DNA of 64,000 nucleotides from Aliivibrio sifiae. GTDB lineage: Bacteria; Pseudomonadota; Gammaproteobacteria; Enterobacterales; Vibrionaceae. The stretch covers positions 189,010 through 253,009 of the forward strand of contig NZ_MSCP01000002.1 of the NCBI RefSeq assembly GCF_002954715.1, in the 5' to 3' direction. Shown in pieces: positions 26,830 through 36,846 of the stretch (position 1 is the stretch's first letter; each line of letters opens with the position of its first letter). Below the pieces are notes generated by a model. The model did no database searches. It saw nothing but the letters and a program-made list of their open reading frames with translations, and had not been told where the DNA came from. The position numbers and the translations under genes were made by a program.

Positions 26830-27195
26830 TTAGCATCCACTATTTTCTATAGTTGAGCTTGATTCTGTCGTTGTTTTATTTCCTTGAGTGTAAAGAAAAT
26901 AGCATTGTCCATTCTCTAATTCTTCAATTGAATCAGCAAAACCAATATAGGCTTTATCCTCATCAAATGATGTTAGTAAGCTATCTTGAGGATTAATTAA
27001 AGCAACAACCGATGTTGTATTGAGTTCTCGAGTTTTATCTGCCTGTTCCACAGATTTTTTTATTTGATCCAAAGTTCTTACTTTAGATTGATGTTCAATG
27101 TTTGATAAGAAAGGCTTTGCAGCGATACCAAATACAGTTAATACAATGAATATAATGATGAAGTTTCGAGTAGTGATTTGTTTATTATTTTGCAT
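26830..27195 (-). CDS. Membrane-anchored pilin-like protein, unknown
   Basis: A 121-residue protein with a short basic start, one N-terminal hydrophobic helix (FIIIFIVLTVFGIAA) and a polar C-terminal domain of alpha then beta character. Two cysteines near the end (GQCYFLY and NSGC) could form a disulfide loop. The layout recalls type IV pilin-like proteins, but no prepilin peptidase site (G before F/M-x-x-x-E) is seen, so this is only a resemblance. The frame opens at a GTG at 27204; I prefer the ATG at 27195. No pilus genes are nearby. Confidence 0.55.
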   Translation of the reverse strand: MQNNKQITTRNFIIIFIVLTVFGIAAKPFLSNIEHQSKVRTLDQIKKSVEQADKTRELNTTSVVALINPQDSLLTSFDEDKAYIGFADSIEELENGQCYFLYTQGNKTTTESSSTIENSGC

Positions 27196-27204
27196 TATGA
27201 GCAC

Positions 27205-27528
27205 TTAATCTCAGTAAGGTTTTGATATTTAAGCATTATTGTTATATTGCGACATTAAGCCGACAAAAATCTATTTAGGTGGTGATAATGTTGTAACTAT
27301 TCATTATCGACAGTTATGGGAATATACTACCGCACTAATTGATAGAAAAGACATTAATGCGAGTATTATAATTAAGAATTGTGATAGTGTTTCAAATTTG
27401 CACATCTAGATATTTGGTGTGTGAATGGTTCTTTTGTCATTGGGGTTTGTGTGAATGTGGTTTTTTGGCTAGAAAATTTCACGGTGAAGTATTAAACTTT
27501 ATCCGTAATTAATTAAATTGAGCTTGTT
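27205..27528. other. Intergenic region, no gene seen
   Basis: About 320 bases between divergent small genes, AT-rich near 27205-27390 and then T/G-rich. Nothing specific is recognised. Confidence 0.3.
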
Positions 27529-27735
27529 ATGAAAAACCTGTCACTACTGCCTCCTAAAGAGAAAAACGAAATTGAACTTGATAAACAAGCGGCGTTCTTT
27601 GTTTGGAAGGTAAAAAATGCAAAAGCAGGTCCAGATCTTTGGATAACAGAAGCAAATAAGCTAGAAGATGAGGCGGAACGTCTCTTTTTTCAGCAATCTA
27701 TTGAAAAATACAAGTCAAAAATGGGCGTAGCGTAA
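27529..27735 (+). CDS. Small soluble protein, unknown
   Basis: A 68-residue ORF with a modest ribosome-binding site (GAG, eight bases upstream). The product is charged, with aromatic residues in QAAFFVWKVKNAKAGPDLW and a helical C-terminus. I do not recognise a family. It precedes the YebC-type gene by about 90 bases with no terminator between, so they may be co-transcribed. Confidence 0.55.
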   Translation: MKNLSLLPPKEKNEIELDKQAAFFVWKVKNAKAGPDLWITEANKLEDEAERLFFQQSIEKYKSKMGVA

Positions 27736-27824
27736 GGTTCCTTGATCTTTACTAGCGTATCACCTCAGTAATTTGGTAGAATCTGCCGATAATTTTAAGT
27801 CCACAAACATAAGAGAGAATCCCG

Positions 27825-28547
27825 ATGGGAAGAAGTTTTGAAGTGCGCAAGGCCTCAATGGCTAAAACACAAGGCGCAAAAATCAAAGTTTATTCTAAAT
27901 ACGGTAAAGAAATTTACATGTGTGCTAAGAATGGCGGCCCTGATCCAGACATGAACTTGTCTCTAAAACATCTTATTTCGAAAGCGAAAAAAGATCAGGT
28001 TCCTACACACATCATTGATAAAGCAATTGATAAAGCAACAGGCGGCGGTGGTGAAGATTACCAACACGCACGTTATGAAGGTTTTGCACCAGGCGGCGCA
28101 AGCGTAATCGTAGACTGTTTAACAGATAACGGTAACCGTACTTTCCAAGACGTTCGCCAATGTTTTGTTAAAACTGGTGCTAAAATTGGTAGCCCAGGTA
28201 CAAGTTCTCACATGTTTGATCACCAAGCTGTATTCCAGTTTAAAGGTGATGATGAAGAAGCAGTACTTGAAGCCCTAATGATGCAAGATGCTGACGTGAC
28301 TGACATCGAGCTTGAAGATGGTGTGATCACAGTATTCGCACCAAACACTGAGTTCTTTAAAGTGAAAACAGCACTGGCTGCTGAGTTCCCAGAATTAGTT
28401 GTTGATGTTGAAGAAATTACATTCGTTCCTCAAAACCCAATGGCGGTTACAGGCGAAGATGCTGAGAAATTCCAAAAATTCTTAGATCTATTAGACGATT
28501 GTGATGATGTACAACAAGTTTATCACAACGCAGAATTAGAAGATTAA
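27825..28547 (+). CDS. YebC/TACO1-family protein (YeeN type)
   Basis: A 240-residue cytosolic protein of the YebC/PmpR/TACO1 family, long annotated as a transcriptional regulator and more recently linked to translation of difficult proline-rich stretches. The family pattern is clear: [15 protein letters not shown] at the start, [21 protein letters not shown], the glycine-rich TGGGGEDY, the [19 protein letters not shown] core and the C-terminal FVPQNPMAV. The segment MCAKNGG, where YebC has IRKAKGG, points to the shorter YeeN subgroup. AGAGAG precedes the ATG. A strong terminator follows. Confidence 0.88.
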   Translation: MGRSFEVRKASMAKTQGAKIKVYSKYGKEIYMCAKNGGPDPDMNLSLKHLISKAKKDQVPTHIIDKAIDKATGGGGEDYQHARYEGFAPGGASVIVDCLTDNGNRTFQDVRQCFVKTGAKIGSPGTSSHMFDHQAVFQFKGDDEEAVLEALMMQDADVTDIELEDGVITVFAPNTEFFKVKTALAAEFPELVVDVEEITFVPQNPMAVTGEDAEKFQKFLDLLDDCDDVQQVYHNAELED

Positions 28548-28570
28548 TAGTAGACTTCAATTTAATCGAT

Positions 28571-28599
28571 AAAAACCGAGCCATGTGCTCGGTTTTTTT
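28571..28599 (+). terminator. Terminator after YebC-family gene
   Basis: AAAAACCGAG (28571-28580) and CTCGGTTTTTTT (28588-28599) with a 7-base loop. Confidence 0.9.
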
Positions 28600-28762
28600 A
28601 TGGTTGAAATATCAATTAAATTAGTAATATTGTTATTTTTAAGTGGAATAAATTAGGCTTTGAAGGGTTATGGTAATCAAAGATTGAGTAATCTCTCAGT
28701 TGCTGTATCCTACAGCGCTCGCAGTTTTGCGCTTAATGAACATTGATAGAGTAAATTTTAGT

Positions 28763-30268
28763 ATGGGTTTTACCTCTCTGGGCTTATCTGCCCCTATTTT
28801 AAAAGCTGTAGAAGCACAAGGTTACAGCACACCTTCACCAATCCAATTACAAGCTATCCCAGCGGTAATTGAAGGGAAGGATGTTATGGCAGCAGCTCAA
28901 ACGGGTACAGGTAAAACAGCAGGCTTTACACTTCCTCTTCTTGAGCGTTTATCAAAAGGTCCTACACGTAAGTTTAATCAAGTTCGTGCATTGGTATTAA
29001 CACCAACACGTGAGCTTGCAGCACAAGTACACGAAAGTGTTGAGAAATACAGCGTGAACCTTCCTCTTACTTCTGATGTGGTATTTGGTGGTGTTAAAGC
29101 AAACCCACAAATGCAACGTCTTCGTAAAGGGGTTGATGTATTAGTTGCAACGCCTGGTCGTTTATTGGATCTTGCTAATCAAAACGCAATCAAATTCGAT
29201 CAATTAGAAATTCTAGTCTTGGATGAAGCTGACCGTATGTTAGATATGGGCTTTATTCATGACATCAAAAAAATCTTAGCGAAACTGCCTAAGAACCGTC
29301 AAAACCTACTGTTCTCTGCAACGTTTTCTGACGATATTCGTCAGCTAGCAAAAGGCCTTGTAAATAACCCGGTAGAGATTTCGGTAGCAACTCGTAATAC
29401 AACAGCAGAAACCGTTGAGCAATCAGTGTACGTTGTAGATAAAACGAAAAAAGCTCGTGTTCTTACTAAGTTAATTAAAGACAATGACTGGAAACAAGTC
29501 TTAGTTTTCAGCAAAACTAAACATGGTGCAAACCGTTTAGCGAAAACGCTTGAAGAAAAAGGCATTAGCTCTGCTGCTATTCATGGTAATAAGAGCCAAG
29601 GCGCTCGTACTAAAGCATTAGCTAACTTCAAAAGCGGTCAAGTACGTGTATTAGTAGCAACAGATATCGCAGCTCGTGGTTTAGATATCGAACAATTACC
29701 ACAAGTTATCAACGTTGATTTACCAAAAGTTCCTGAAGATTACGTTCACCGTATTGGCCGTACTGGTCGCGCTGGCGCAACGGGTAAAGCGGTTTCTTTT
29801 GTGAGTGAAGATGAAGCGGGTGAACTATTCGCTATTGAACGTTTGATTCAAAAAATCTTACCTCGCCACACGCTGGAAGGTTTTGAACCTACGCTAAAAG
29901 TGCCAGAATCTAGATTAGATACTCGCCCGATTAAAGCGAAAAAACCAAAGAAAGCGAAAGCTCCAAGACAAGATCATAAAGATGGTCAACGCTCTGGTGA
30001 AAACCGTAGTGGCCACAGACAAGGTGCTAAGCCTGCTCCAAGACGTAATACGGAGAACAAAGAAGGCGGCGTAGCTAAGAAAGAGGACGGTAATAATAAG
30101 AAGCGCCCTATGAATGGTGGTAAACCAACTAGCTCTGGTAAACCAAAGTCAAAGGGCAATGGTGAAAGTCGTGGTAATGGCAGTAACTTCTCTAAGCCAA
30201 AGGCTGATGGAACAAAGCCACGTCGTCAAGGCCCGCGTCCTGCTCGTAAACCTCAACCACAAAAATAG
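28763..30268 (+). CDS. rhlE: RhlE-type DEAD-box RNA helicase
   Basis: ATP-dependent RNA helicase of the RhlE group, acting on ribosome assembly or mRNA turnover in the cytosol. The Q motif [14 protein letters not shown], Walker [22 protein letters not shown] in [16 protein letters not shown], and [10 protein letters not shown] are all present. The C-terminal 120 residues are a basic Lys/Arg/Gly-rich tail ([13 protein letters not shown]) suited to RNA binding. The frame is open upstream to a TTG at 28700, but the family starts at [11 protein letters not shown], so I use the ATG at 28763. Its ribosome-binding site is weak. An alternative ATG is at 28736. Confidence 0.9.
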   Translation: MGFTSLGLSAPILKAVEAQGYSTPSPIQLQAIPAVIEGKDVMAAAQTGTGKTAGFTLPLLERLSKGPTRKFNQVRALVLTPTRELAAQVHESVEKYSVNLPLTSDVVFGGVKANPQMQRLRKGVDVLVATPGRLLDLANQNAIKFDQLEILVLDEADRMLDMGFIHDIKKILAKLPKNRQNLLFSATFSDDIRQLAKGLVNNPVEISVATRNTTAETVEQSVYVVDKTKKARVLTKLIKDNDWKQVLVFSKTKHGANRLAKTLEEKGISSAAIHGNKSQGARTKALANFKSGQVRVLVATDIAARGLDIEQLPQVINVDLPKVPEDYVHRIGRTGRAGATGKAVSFVSEDEAGELFAIERLIQKILPRHTLEGFEPTLKVPESRLDTRPIKAKKPKKAKAPRQDHKDGQRSGENRSGHRQGAKPAPRRNTENKEGGVAKKEDGNNKKRPMNGGKPTSSGKPKSKGNGESRGNGSNFSKPKADGTKPRRQGPRPARKPQPQK

Positions 30269-30290
30269 TGGTAAATAGGTCATAGAATTC

Positions 30291-30319
30291 AAAAGCCAGC
30301 TAAATTAGCTGGCTTTTTT
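30291..30319 (+). terminator. Terminator of rhlE
   Basis: AGCCAGCTAA and TTAGCTGGCT form a nearly closed palindrome flanked by AA and TTTTT. Confidence 0.9.
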
Positions 30320-30527
30320 ATGCCTGTTACTGCAGATTCTTGTCTTAATTTTTAGAATTAGATTGTGTTACTTTTGAGTTGATGTGTTATTCGTAATACT
30401 GCTGTTAAAATCATCAATAAATTGTTTTTGAGTAAATTCTGTTCATGTACCTTGTTAATATTGATCGTTAGTGTGAATGTTTTGGGGAAAAATGAGGGTT
30501 AAGTGAATAGTTTTAGGTGCTTCATTA

Positions 30528-31940
30528 ATGTTATTAGGAGTTGCTCTAGTTTGTGCGATTTCTTATGTATTAAAAAGCTATAATAAGCAAAGTCGGGTTA
30601 TTGAAGATGAATTGAGGTTTAACGCTAATTTTGTTTCAATATGGCTGCAGACGGCTTTCTATCATTCCAATTCGGTATTAGATCAATTATCTGAAGATTT
30701 GACTGACAATGGATTTGTCGAATTAAGTGTTTCTGATAAGCACTATCAAGAACAAAGAGAAGTGTTTGAACTTCATCATCAAACGCTTATGAATGCGATA
30801 CATGTTTTTGCTGTTGATAAAGATTGTGTGCTATTAAAAACAAAAACAATGGGTGGCGTTGATTTATCTTCACGAGAATATTGTCAGAAGTTAAACAATG
30901 ACAATAGCGATATTGACTCGGTAATTACTGCACCATTTAAAGATATTACAAATCGAAGCGTGATTGTTCAAGGAGTGAAAATAACGGATAAAAAGGGCAA
31001 CTTTGCAGGTATTGTTGGTCTATTAACGGATTTTTCATTTTTTACTCGAGCTTTACGAAGTGTAAACTTGTCTGAAGAATCAACAACGACTATTTTAAGT
31101 AGCGATTTTACAATATTGGCGACCAGCATCCCTAAGTTTTTGCCTATAGGTAAAAAGCTGGATCTTAACTTGATCCCACCTTCTGTACTTCGAGGACTTA
31201 AATATGATCAAGAGCTGATGTTTGATTCTAAAAAAGAATATAACGGCTCATCACAAAGCGTATTTATTAAGAAAGTATCAGATTTACCTTTTATTATTTT
31301 AGTCACTAAAGCAAAGCATTATTTGTTTAATCCCCTTTACGTAACCATCTTTACCGTTTTTTCTTTGATTCTTGCTCTGAGTATCTTTCTGATAAAAAAT
31401 GCCTATTACTTCCATCAATTAGATAATGAAGCCCAGCGTTATTCAATCTTAGCACTGTTTGATGATTTGACTGGTTCGTGTAATCGTCGCTGCTTTGAAT
31501 CGAAGATAACAAGTTACCTGACTGATTATCATATTCACCAAAAGGTGTTCTCTGTTGCTCTTTTTGATATCGATTATTTTAAACAGATTAATGATACTTA
31601 TGGGCATGATATGGGAGATGAAGTATTACGTTTATTCAGCAAAGAATGTGAAAAAATATGCACTTCGGGTGATCTATTTGCTCGCTTAGGCGGCGATGAA
31701 TTTGTGATGATATTGGCAAATAAAACAGCCCAAGAAGCAGAATCCATTATTATAGAGTTATTAAATAAGATTAGAGATCTATCGGTTACAACTACTATGG
31801 GAGAGTTGAGAATATCGAGTAGTATTGGCATTACGCAAGTGAACTCACCTGATGATGATTTTTCGGTGTTATTAGAGCGAGCAGATAAGGCGCTTTATGA
31901 AGTAAAAAGAGAGGGGCGAAATGGCGTCGCCATTCAATAA
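30528..31940 (+). CDS. Membrane diguanylate cyclase 1, N-terminus interrupted by TGA
   Basis: Inner-membrane diguanylate cyclase making c-di-GMP. One helix anchors a periplasmic PDC/dCache-like sensor (about 30-265, with VDLSSREYC and RSVIVQGVKIT), a second helix lies near 270-290 and a GGDEF domain follows (RLGGDEFVMIL near 385-395). The residues where an RxxD inhibitory site would lie read TSGD, so that site is absent. The open frame begins at ATG 30528, which trims the first helix. In the same frame, ATG 30492 gives MRVK then TGA (30504-30506) then IVLGASLM. Counting the stop as one residue, the length to ELRF equals that of both paralogues (39), so the TGA looks like a recent nonsense change. 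Expression may rely on weak internal initiation. Confidence 0.85.
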   Translation: MLLGVALVCAISYVLKSYNKQSRVIEDELRFNANFVSIWLQTAFYHSNSVLDQLSEDLTDNGFVELSVSDKHYQEQREVFELHHQTLMNAIHVFAVDKDCVLLKTKTMGGVDLSSREYCQKLNNDNSDIDSVITAPFKDITNRSVIVQGVKITDKKGNFAGIVGLLTDFSFFTRALRSVNLSEESTTTILSSDFTILATSIPKFLPIGKKLDLNLIPPSVLRGLKYDQELMFDSKKEYNGSSQSVFIKKVSDLPFIILVTKAKHYLFNPLYVTIFTVFSLILALSIFLIKNAYYFHQLDNEAQRYSILALFDDLTGSCNRRCFESKITSYLTDYHIHQKVFSVALFDIDYFKQINDTYGHDMGDEVLRLFSKECEKICTSGDLFARLGGDEFVMILANKTAQEAESIIIELLNKIRDLSVTTTMGELRISSSIGITQVNSPDDDFSVLLERADKALYEVKREGRNGVAIQ

Positions 31941-32072
31941 GGTGGTAATGTTTCGTTACTGAGATGCCTTGTTTCGTAAACTATACAGATGAAAAATTAA
32001 ATTAAAGATTTCTTGTTGATGTAACTATTATTAGTGTAGCTTGTCTATAATCATTATTTATTTGGTTTTTAC

Positions 32073-33518
32073 ATGAAAGAAAGGGTATCTATTTTTTATG
32101 GTTCAATGTTATTTGTTATATTAATATCTACAACATTAGTCATTACTATTTCAAATAATTATCAGCAACATAATAAAAAATTAGAAAGTGAATTGAGGTT
32201 TAATGCAAACTTTGTTTCTACGTGGCTAAATTTAATATATAAGCATTCGCATAATGTTCTAGAAGGAATGGCGACCGATCTTCATAACAACCATTTATTG
32301 ACTGTTCCTTTCAGTTCTTCTGTATTAAAAGAGCAGAAAGAATTATTGAGTATAGAAGCTGAAATGCTTGTGAATGCCTCCAATGTATTTGCGATTAATA
32401 ACGAATGTATTCTAGTTAACGCTAGCTCTGATGTTGGTGCAGACCTTTCTTCGCGTGAGTATTGTAAACAAATACAAGAGAGTACCGAGCATGATATTTT
32501 TACGGATCCGTTTGTAAATTTATTTGGAAAAATAGTTGTTGCTCAAGGCGTTAGGGTTACAAATAAATCCGATCAATTTATAGGCATGGTTGGTATTTTA
32601 AGTAGCTTAGATTTTTTTTCTAGTGCATTGAACTCATTACATATATCGACAAATTCATCGGTATCTATTTTAAGCTCTGACCTTATGGTGTTAGCAACGA
32701 ATGGGTCTGACTCACTGCAAGTAGGTAGTCGGCCTACTATTAGTAAAGAGTCGACTAAAATACTTCAAGGTTTGACTGACAATCAAGAAGTATTTTTTGA
32801 AGCAATGAGGAAGCACCACGGCTTTAATCAAATGGTGTTTGCCAAAAAAGTACCTGGTTATCCTTTTATATTACTCGTTTCAAAACCTAAGTACTTTTGG
32901 GCTGATTATGCATATATTTCAATTATCTTTTTCATTCTAATTATTTCGTTTGTCATTGCGTTATTAATGAAAAATACGGTTTTATTATCTAAGTTACTTT
33001 CTCAGAATGATCATTATTTTAAACTCGCTCTACATGATGAGTTAACAGGAATTTTAAATCGTCGAGGATTTGAAAAAAATACAAAGCAGGTACTTGAATC
33101 TGCAAAACAGGATCCAATCTCTATTTCTGCGGTTTTGTTTGATATTGATTACTTTAAACAAATTAATGATACCTATGGTCATGATAAAGGTGATGAAGTA
33201 TTAAGACGATTTACAAGAGTATGCCAAGATCACATAACCCATAGTGATGTGTTTGCCAGACTTGGTGGCGATGAATTTGTCATGTTGTTGCCTAATAAAA
33301 ATGGCCAAGAAGCCACACAATCCATTAGTGAGTTATTAGATAAGATCAGAATGATACGAGTTGAAACACCATTAGGAGAAATGAATATATCGAGTAGCAT
33401 CGGTATTTCTGAAGTTCGTTCTTCTAAAGAATCAATCGCTAAGTGGCTAGATAGGGCAGACAAAGCACTTTATCAAGCTAAAAATAAAGGACGAAACTGT
33501 GTTGTTTTGACGGTTTAG
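32073..33518 (+). CDS. Membrane diguanylate cyclase 2
   Basis: Paralogue of the preceding gene: first helix (about 7-27), periplasmic PDC-type sensor with ADLSSREYC and KIVVAQGVRVT, second helix (about 283-305) and GGDEF domain with DIDYFKQINDTYGHDKGDEV and ARLGGDEFVMLL near 395-405. The active-site GGDEF is intact, so it should make c-di-GMP. The inhibitory-site position reads THSD, with no arginine. It starts at ATG 32073, giving 39 residues before ELRF. The ribosome-binding site is weak. The sensor's ligand is unknown, although the shared REYC and VVxQG motifs imply related ligands for all three paralogues. Confidence 0.9.
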   Translation: MKERVSIFYGSMLFVILISTTLVITISNNYQQHNKKLESELRFNANFVSTWLNLIYKHSHNVLEGMATDLHNNHLLTVPFSSSVLKEQKELLSIEAEMLVNASNVFAINNECILVNASSDVGADLSSREYCKQIQESTEHDIFTDPFVNLFGKIVVAQGVRVTNKSDQFIGMVGILSSLDFFSSALNSLHISTNSSVSILSSDLMVLATNGSDSLQVGSRPTISKESTKILQGLTDNQEVFFEAMRKHHGFNQMVFAKKVPGYPFILLVSKPKYFWADYAYISIIFFILIISFVIALLMKNTVLLSKLLSQNDHYFKLALHDELTGILNRRGFEKNTKQVLESAKQDPISISAVLFDIDYFKQINDTYGHDKGDEVLRRFTRVCQDHITHSDVFARLGGDEFVMLLPNKNGQEATQSISELLDKIRMIRVETPLGEMNISSSIGISEVRSSKESIAKWLDRADKALYQAKNKGRNCVVLTV

Positions 33519-33538
33519 CCTTGGTTTATAGAGCTAAA

Positions 33539-33565
33539 CAAAATAAAGGTATTTATTTTGCTTTT
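33539..33565 (+). terminator. AT-only hairpin after diguanylate cyclase 2
   Basis: CAAAATAAA (33539-33547) and TTTATTTTG (33552-33560) with loop GGTA, followed by CTTTTC. Weak pairing strength but perfect symmetry. Confidence 0.5.
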
Positions 33566-33791
33566 CTTTATTTAGAAGTACGACATTTTTTCATTAGAAA
33601 AACTAATCCAAATCACATAAAAAATCTCTCCTGAAATAAGGCTGAATTTGATTGCCAGTTTTAGCTAATCGCCTTATTATCCGCCTCATTATAGAGGGCT
33701 ACATTGCTCTCTTTTCTTTTTTGAATTTTGTTATCAATCTACTTAATTTAACTTATCTTATTAATATTTTGCTGTTTTTCGGAGAGCAGTC

Positions 33792-34994
33792 ATGCAAAAG
33801 TCGTATTCACTTGCGACGTTCAGTTTCCTGATCGTTATTTTAGTTGCTGTTGGTCAAATGAGCCAAACTATGTATGTACCTTCTATTGGTTACATGGCAA
33901 GTGAATTCAAAGTAAGTCCAGCATCATTACAAGCAGTTATGGCTGTGTACTTAATTCCTTATGGCTTGTCACAGTTCTTTTATGGGCCAATTTCCGACCG
34001 TATTGGACGTCGAGTTGTCATTTTATCAGGTCTTACTCTTTATATTGCAGGGACATTACTTGCCCTATTTGCTCATGACTACACATTATTCCTAGCGGGC
34101 TGTTTTGTTCAAGGTTTAGGTATTGGTGCGGCAGGGGTAATGTGCCGTACTATCCCTCGTGATTGCTTTTCCGGTGAAGAGCTACATAGAACGAACAGCA
34201 TTATTAGTATGTGTATGATGTTTTCTCCATTGTTGGCTCCTGTGCTGGGGGGCTATTTAACGGAAGCATTTGGTTGGCGTTCAAGCTACTTATTTTTAGC
34301 TCTGTTCAGTATTGCTGTATTAATCATAATGACAACGTCAATGAAAGAAACGCTGCCATTAGAAGTGCGTCGTAAAGAGCCTGTGTGGAAGAGCTACCGT
34401 CATGTATTGTCTGAGCACCGCTTCCAAGGGTATTTAATTTGCTTAGTTGCAACGTTTGCTGGTGTGGCTGTATTTGAAGCGGCAGCGGGTGTGTTGTTAG
34501 GTGGTAAACTTAAACTTCCAGCAACAACGGTGAGTATCTTGTTTATTCTACCTATTCCTGGTTATTTAGCTGGTGCGGCATTATCAAGTGTGATCGCAAA
34601 ACGTTGGTCTGAAAAGAAATCGTTGGATGTGGGATTAGTATCGATTGTCCTTGGTGCCGCGATTGTTCTTGTTCCTGGAATTATGGGATTAACTACTGCA
34701 CCGACATTGATTGGTGGCGCGGTATTGTACTTTTTAGGAGCGGGCATTTTATTTCCTGCAGCAACGACTGGTGCGCTATCACCTTTCCCACAACATGCGG
34801 GAACGGCGGGTGCATTATTAGGTGGTATGCAGAATTTAGGTGCAGGTTTAGCAACCATGGTTGCATCCATGATCCCTGCGAATAGCCAAATGCCTGTGGG
34901 GTTGATTATGTTCTTGATGTCATTGCTTGCGGTATATGGATTACGTAAAGTGCACTCAATTCCACCATCAAGCGAGATGCCATTAGCAATATAA
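33792..34994 (+). CDS. emrD: EmrD-like MFS drug efflux transporter
   Basis: Twelve-helix major facilitator of the DHA1 drug:H+ antiporter group, 400 residues, in the inner membrane. Family marks are PYGLSQFFYGPISDRIGRRVV (motif A, between helices 2 and 3), GIGAAGVMCRTIPRD (motif B region) and PLLAPVLGGYL (motif C). The layout matches EmrD, which exports amphipathic compounds and uncouplers; substrates here are inferred. The start ATG follows GGAGAG. It is monocistronic, flanked by terminators, and lies between two of the diguanylate cyclase paralogues. Confidence 0.85.
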   Translation: MQKSYSLATFSFLIVILVAVGQMSQTMYVPSIGYMASEFKVSPASLQAVMAVYLIPYGLSQFFYGPISDRIGRRVVILSGLTLYIAGTLLALFAHDYTLFLAGCFVQGLGIGAAGVMCRTIPRDCFSGEELHRTNSIISMCMMFSPLLAPVLGGYLTEAFGWRSSYLFLALFSIAVLIIMTTSMKETLPLEVRRKEPVWKSYRHVLSEHRFQGYLICLVATFAGVAVFEAAAGVLLGGKLKLPATTVSILFILPIPGYLAGAALSSVIAKRWSEKKSLDVGLVSIVLGAAIVLVPGIMGLTTAPTLIGGAVLYFLGAGILFPAATTGALSPFPQHAGTAGALLGGMQNLGAGLATMVASMIPANSQMPVGLIMFLMSLLAVYGLRKVHSIPPSSEMPLAI

Positions 34995-35018
34995 TATCGA
35001 TATTGGTATAACAGAATT

Positions 35019-35055
35019 AAAAAGGCCGAGTAGAAATTATCTACTCGGCCTTTTT
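35019..35055 (+). terminator. Terminator after emrD-like gene
   Basis: AAAAAGGCCGAGTAG (35019-35033) and CTACTCGGCCTTTTT (35041-35055): a 15-base perfect stem with A and T flanks, usable in both directions. Confidence 0.92.
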
Positions 35056-35059
35056 GTTA

Positions 35060-35098
35060 TAACCTCAGCAAAGTGATTTATCGTGCTCGCTGAGGTTA
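35060..35098 (-). terminator. Second hairpin, after dbpA
   Basis: TAACCTCAGC (35060-35069) and GCTGAGGTTA (35089-35098), a 10-base perfect stem 19 bases past the dbpA stop. On the minus strand TAACAAAAAG follows. It probably acts with the neighbouring bidirectional terminator. Confidence 0.6.
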
Positions 35099-35116
35099 CA
35101 TATATTATGTATGGTA

Positions 35117-36505
35117 TTAACCGCGCATACGACTTACACGGAATGTACGCCCTTTCATTTTGCCTGTTGCGATTTTATCTAGTGCCGCTTTAGCAATTGA
35201 GCTATGAACAGCAACATAAGCGTGGAAATCAAACACGTTGATCTTGCCTACTTTCTTGCCATCAACGCCGTCTTTACCGGTTAATGCACCAAGAATATCA
35301 CCAGGACGTAATTTGTTTTTCTTACCGCCATCAATCCAAAGTGTTACCATTTCTGGGTAGTGTGGTTGCTCACTTAGGTGATCTTCGCTTGGTAGTGGCT
35401 CATCATTAATAGTGATGCCCATGTAGTCTTCAATTTGAGCAAAGCTGTTAGTTTCTTTGTTATTGAACAAGCTTAATGCGATGCCTTTTTTACCAGCACG
35501 GCCAGTACGACCGATACGGTGAACATGAACTTCAGGATCTCGAGATAATTCGAAGTTGATTACTGCATCTAGAGATTCGATATCAAGACCACGAGCTGCA
35601 ACATCAGTAGCAACTAGGATAGAGGTACTCTTGTTAGCAAAACGAACTAACGCTTTATCACGGTCACGTTGTTCTAAATCACCGTGAAGAGCAGTAACGC
35701 TGAAATCAAAATGACGTAATTCATCAGCGACTTCTTGAGTAACACGTTTTGTATTACAGAAGATAACCGTCGATTCTGGGCGGTGTTTAAGCAGTAAGAT
35801 TTGAAGTGCTTTCAAGCGATCTTCAAAATCGTCTACTTTGTAGAAATGCTGTTCAATAGAAGTATTTTCTACTTTATCTTCTGCTTTTGCCATGATCGGA
35901 TCATTCATGATGCGGTCAGCAATAGATTTTATTTGTGGTGGGAACGTAGCACTGAACAGTAAGTTTTGACGCTTAGCTGGTGCGTGATCTAATACCATAT
36001 CAATAGCGTCTTGGAAGCCCATTTCTAACATACGGTCAGCTTCATCTAGTACAAACGTATTTAGGTTGTCTAGGTTTAAGTAACCTTTACGTAGGTGTTC
36101 TTCAACACGACCAGGAGTACCAACGATGATATGAGCACCGTGCTCAAGTGATCCGATTTGTGGACCAAATGGAACACCACCGCATAAAGTCAGTACTTTA
36201 ATATTGTGGATAGAACGAGCAAGCTTACGGATTTCTACCGCAACTTGGTCTGCCAGTTCACGCGTAGGGCAAAGAACCAGAGATTGAACGCGAAAACGTT
36301 TTACATCTAGGTTCGCTAGTAGGCCTAAACCAAACGCTGCTGTTTTACCTGAACCCGTTTTCCCTTGGGCAATGACATCTTTCCCTTTCAGCATGAATGG
36401 TAAGCTTTGAGCTTGAATTGGTGTCATCTCTGTATAACCTAAAGTATCTAGGTTTTGTAGAAGAGATGGGTTCAGATCTAATGATGAGAAAGATGTTTGG
36501 CTCAA
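35117..36505 (-). CDS. dbpA: DbpA, 23S rRNA-specific RNA helicase
   Basis: DEAD-box helicase that binds hairpin 92 of 23S rRNA during 50S assembly. The core motifs are visible: Q motif [48 protein letters not shown] and [13 protein letters not shown]. The final 75 residues form the DbpA RNA-binding domain (TLWIDGGKKNKLRPGDILGA through KGRTFRVSRMRG), which identifies the subfamily. The start is TTG at 36505 with AGGA upstream; no ATG occurs before the conserved SFSSLDLNPSLL. It converges on the emrD-like gene. Confidence 0.93.
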   Translation of the reverse strand: MSQTSFSSLDLNPSLLQNLDTLGYTEMTPIQAQSLPFMLKGKDVIAQGKTGSGKTAAFGLGLLANLDVKRFRVQSLVLCPTRELADQVAVEIRKLARSIHNIKVLTLCGGVPFGPQIGSLEHGAHIIVGTPGRVEEHLRKGYLNLDNLNTFVLDEADRMLEMGFQDAIDMVLDHAPAKRQNLLFSATFPPQIKSIADRIMNDPIMAKAEDKVENTSIEQHFYKVDDFEDRLKALQILLLKHRPESTVIFCNTKRVTQEVADELRHFDFSVTALHGDLEQRDRDKALVRFANKSTSILVATDVAARGLDIESLDAVINFELSRDPEVHVHRIGRTGRAGKKGIALSLFNNKETNSFAQIEDYMGITINDEPLPSEDHLSEQPHYPEMVTLWIDGGKKNKLRPGDILGALTGKDGVDGKKVGKINVFDFHAYVAVHSSIAKAALDKIATGKMKGRTFRVSRMRG

Positions 36506-36846
36506 GGTGATTTCCTATAAACAAGTAGAAGCAAGGTAAGAATTACCTAATGGATGGCAGAGTAATAAGAAGAGGGCTAAAAAGCAAGTTAGATCACGTT
36601 TTTTCTGTTTATAAAAACAGCAAATAAAGGGAGCGGAGTAAATTTTTATTCAGAAGCGTTTTATTCGGGTTTTTAACGGCATTATTGACATAAATAAGAA
36701 TGGTTATTATTTAAACAATGCATGTTAACTCAACTAAAGCTTAGGTAAATAAATGAATATATTATCATTAGCATTGATTTTACAAATTTATTACCTATGT
36801 TATATTCCGGCACGAAATAAAGTTGTCTCCCAAATATAGGAAAGGT
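36506..36846. other. Region between dbpA and diguanylate cyclase 3
   Basis: About 340 bases between divergent genes, holding both promoters. AT-rich, particularly 36700-36800. No operator is recognised. Confidence 0.3.

Noticed and set aside
28700-28762. Upstream extension of rhlE from a TTG codon
   Set aside because: The extension does not match the family start and has no ribosome-binding site; MGFTSLGL at 28763 is the expected beginning.
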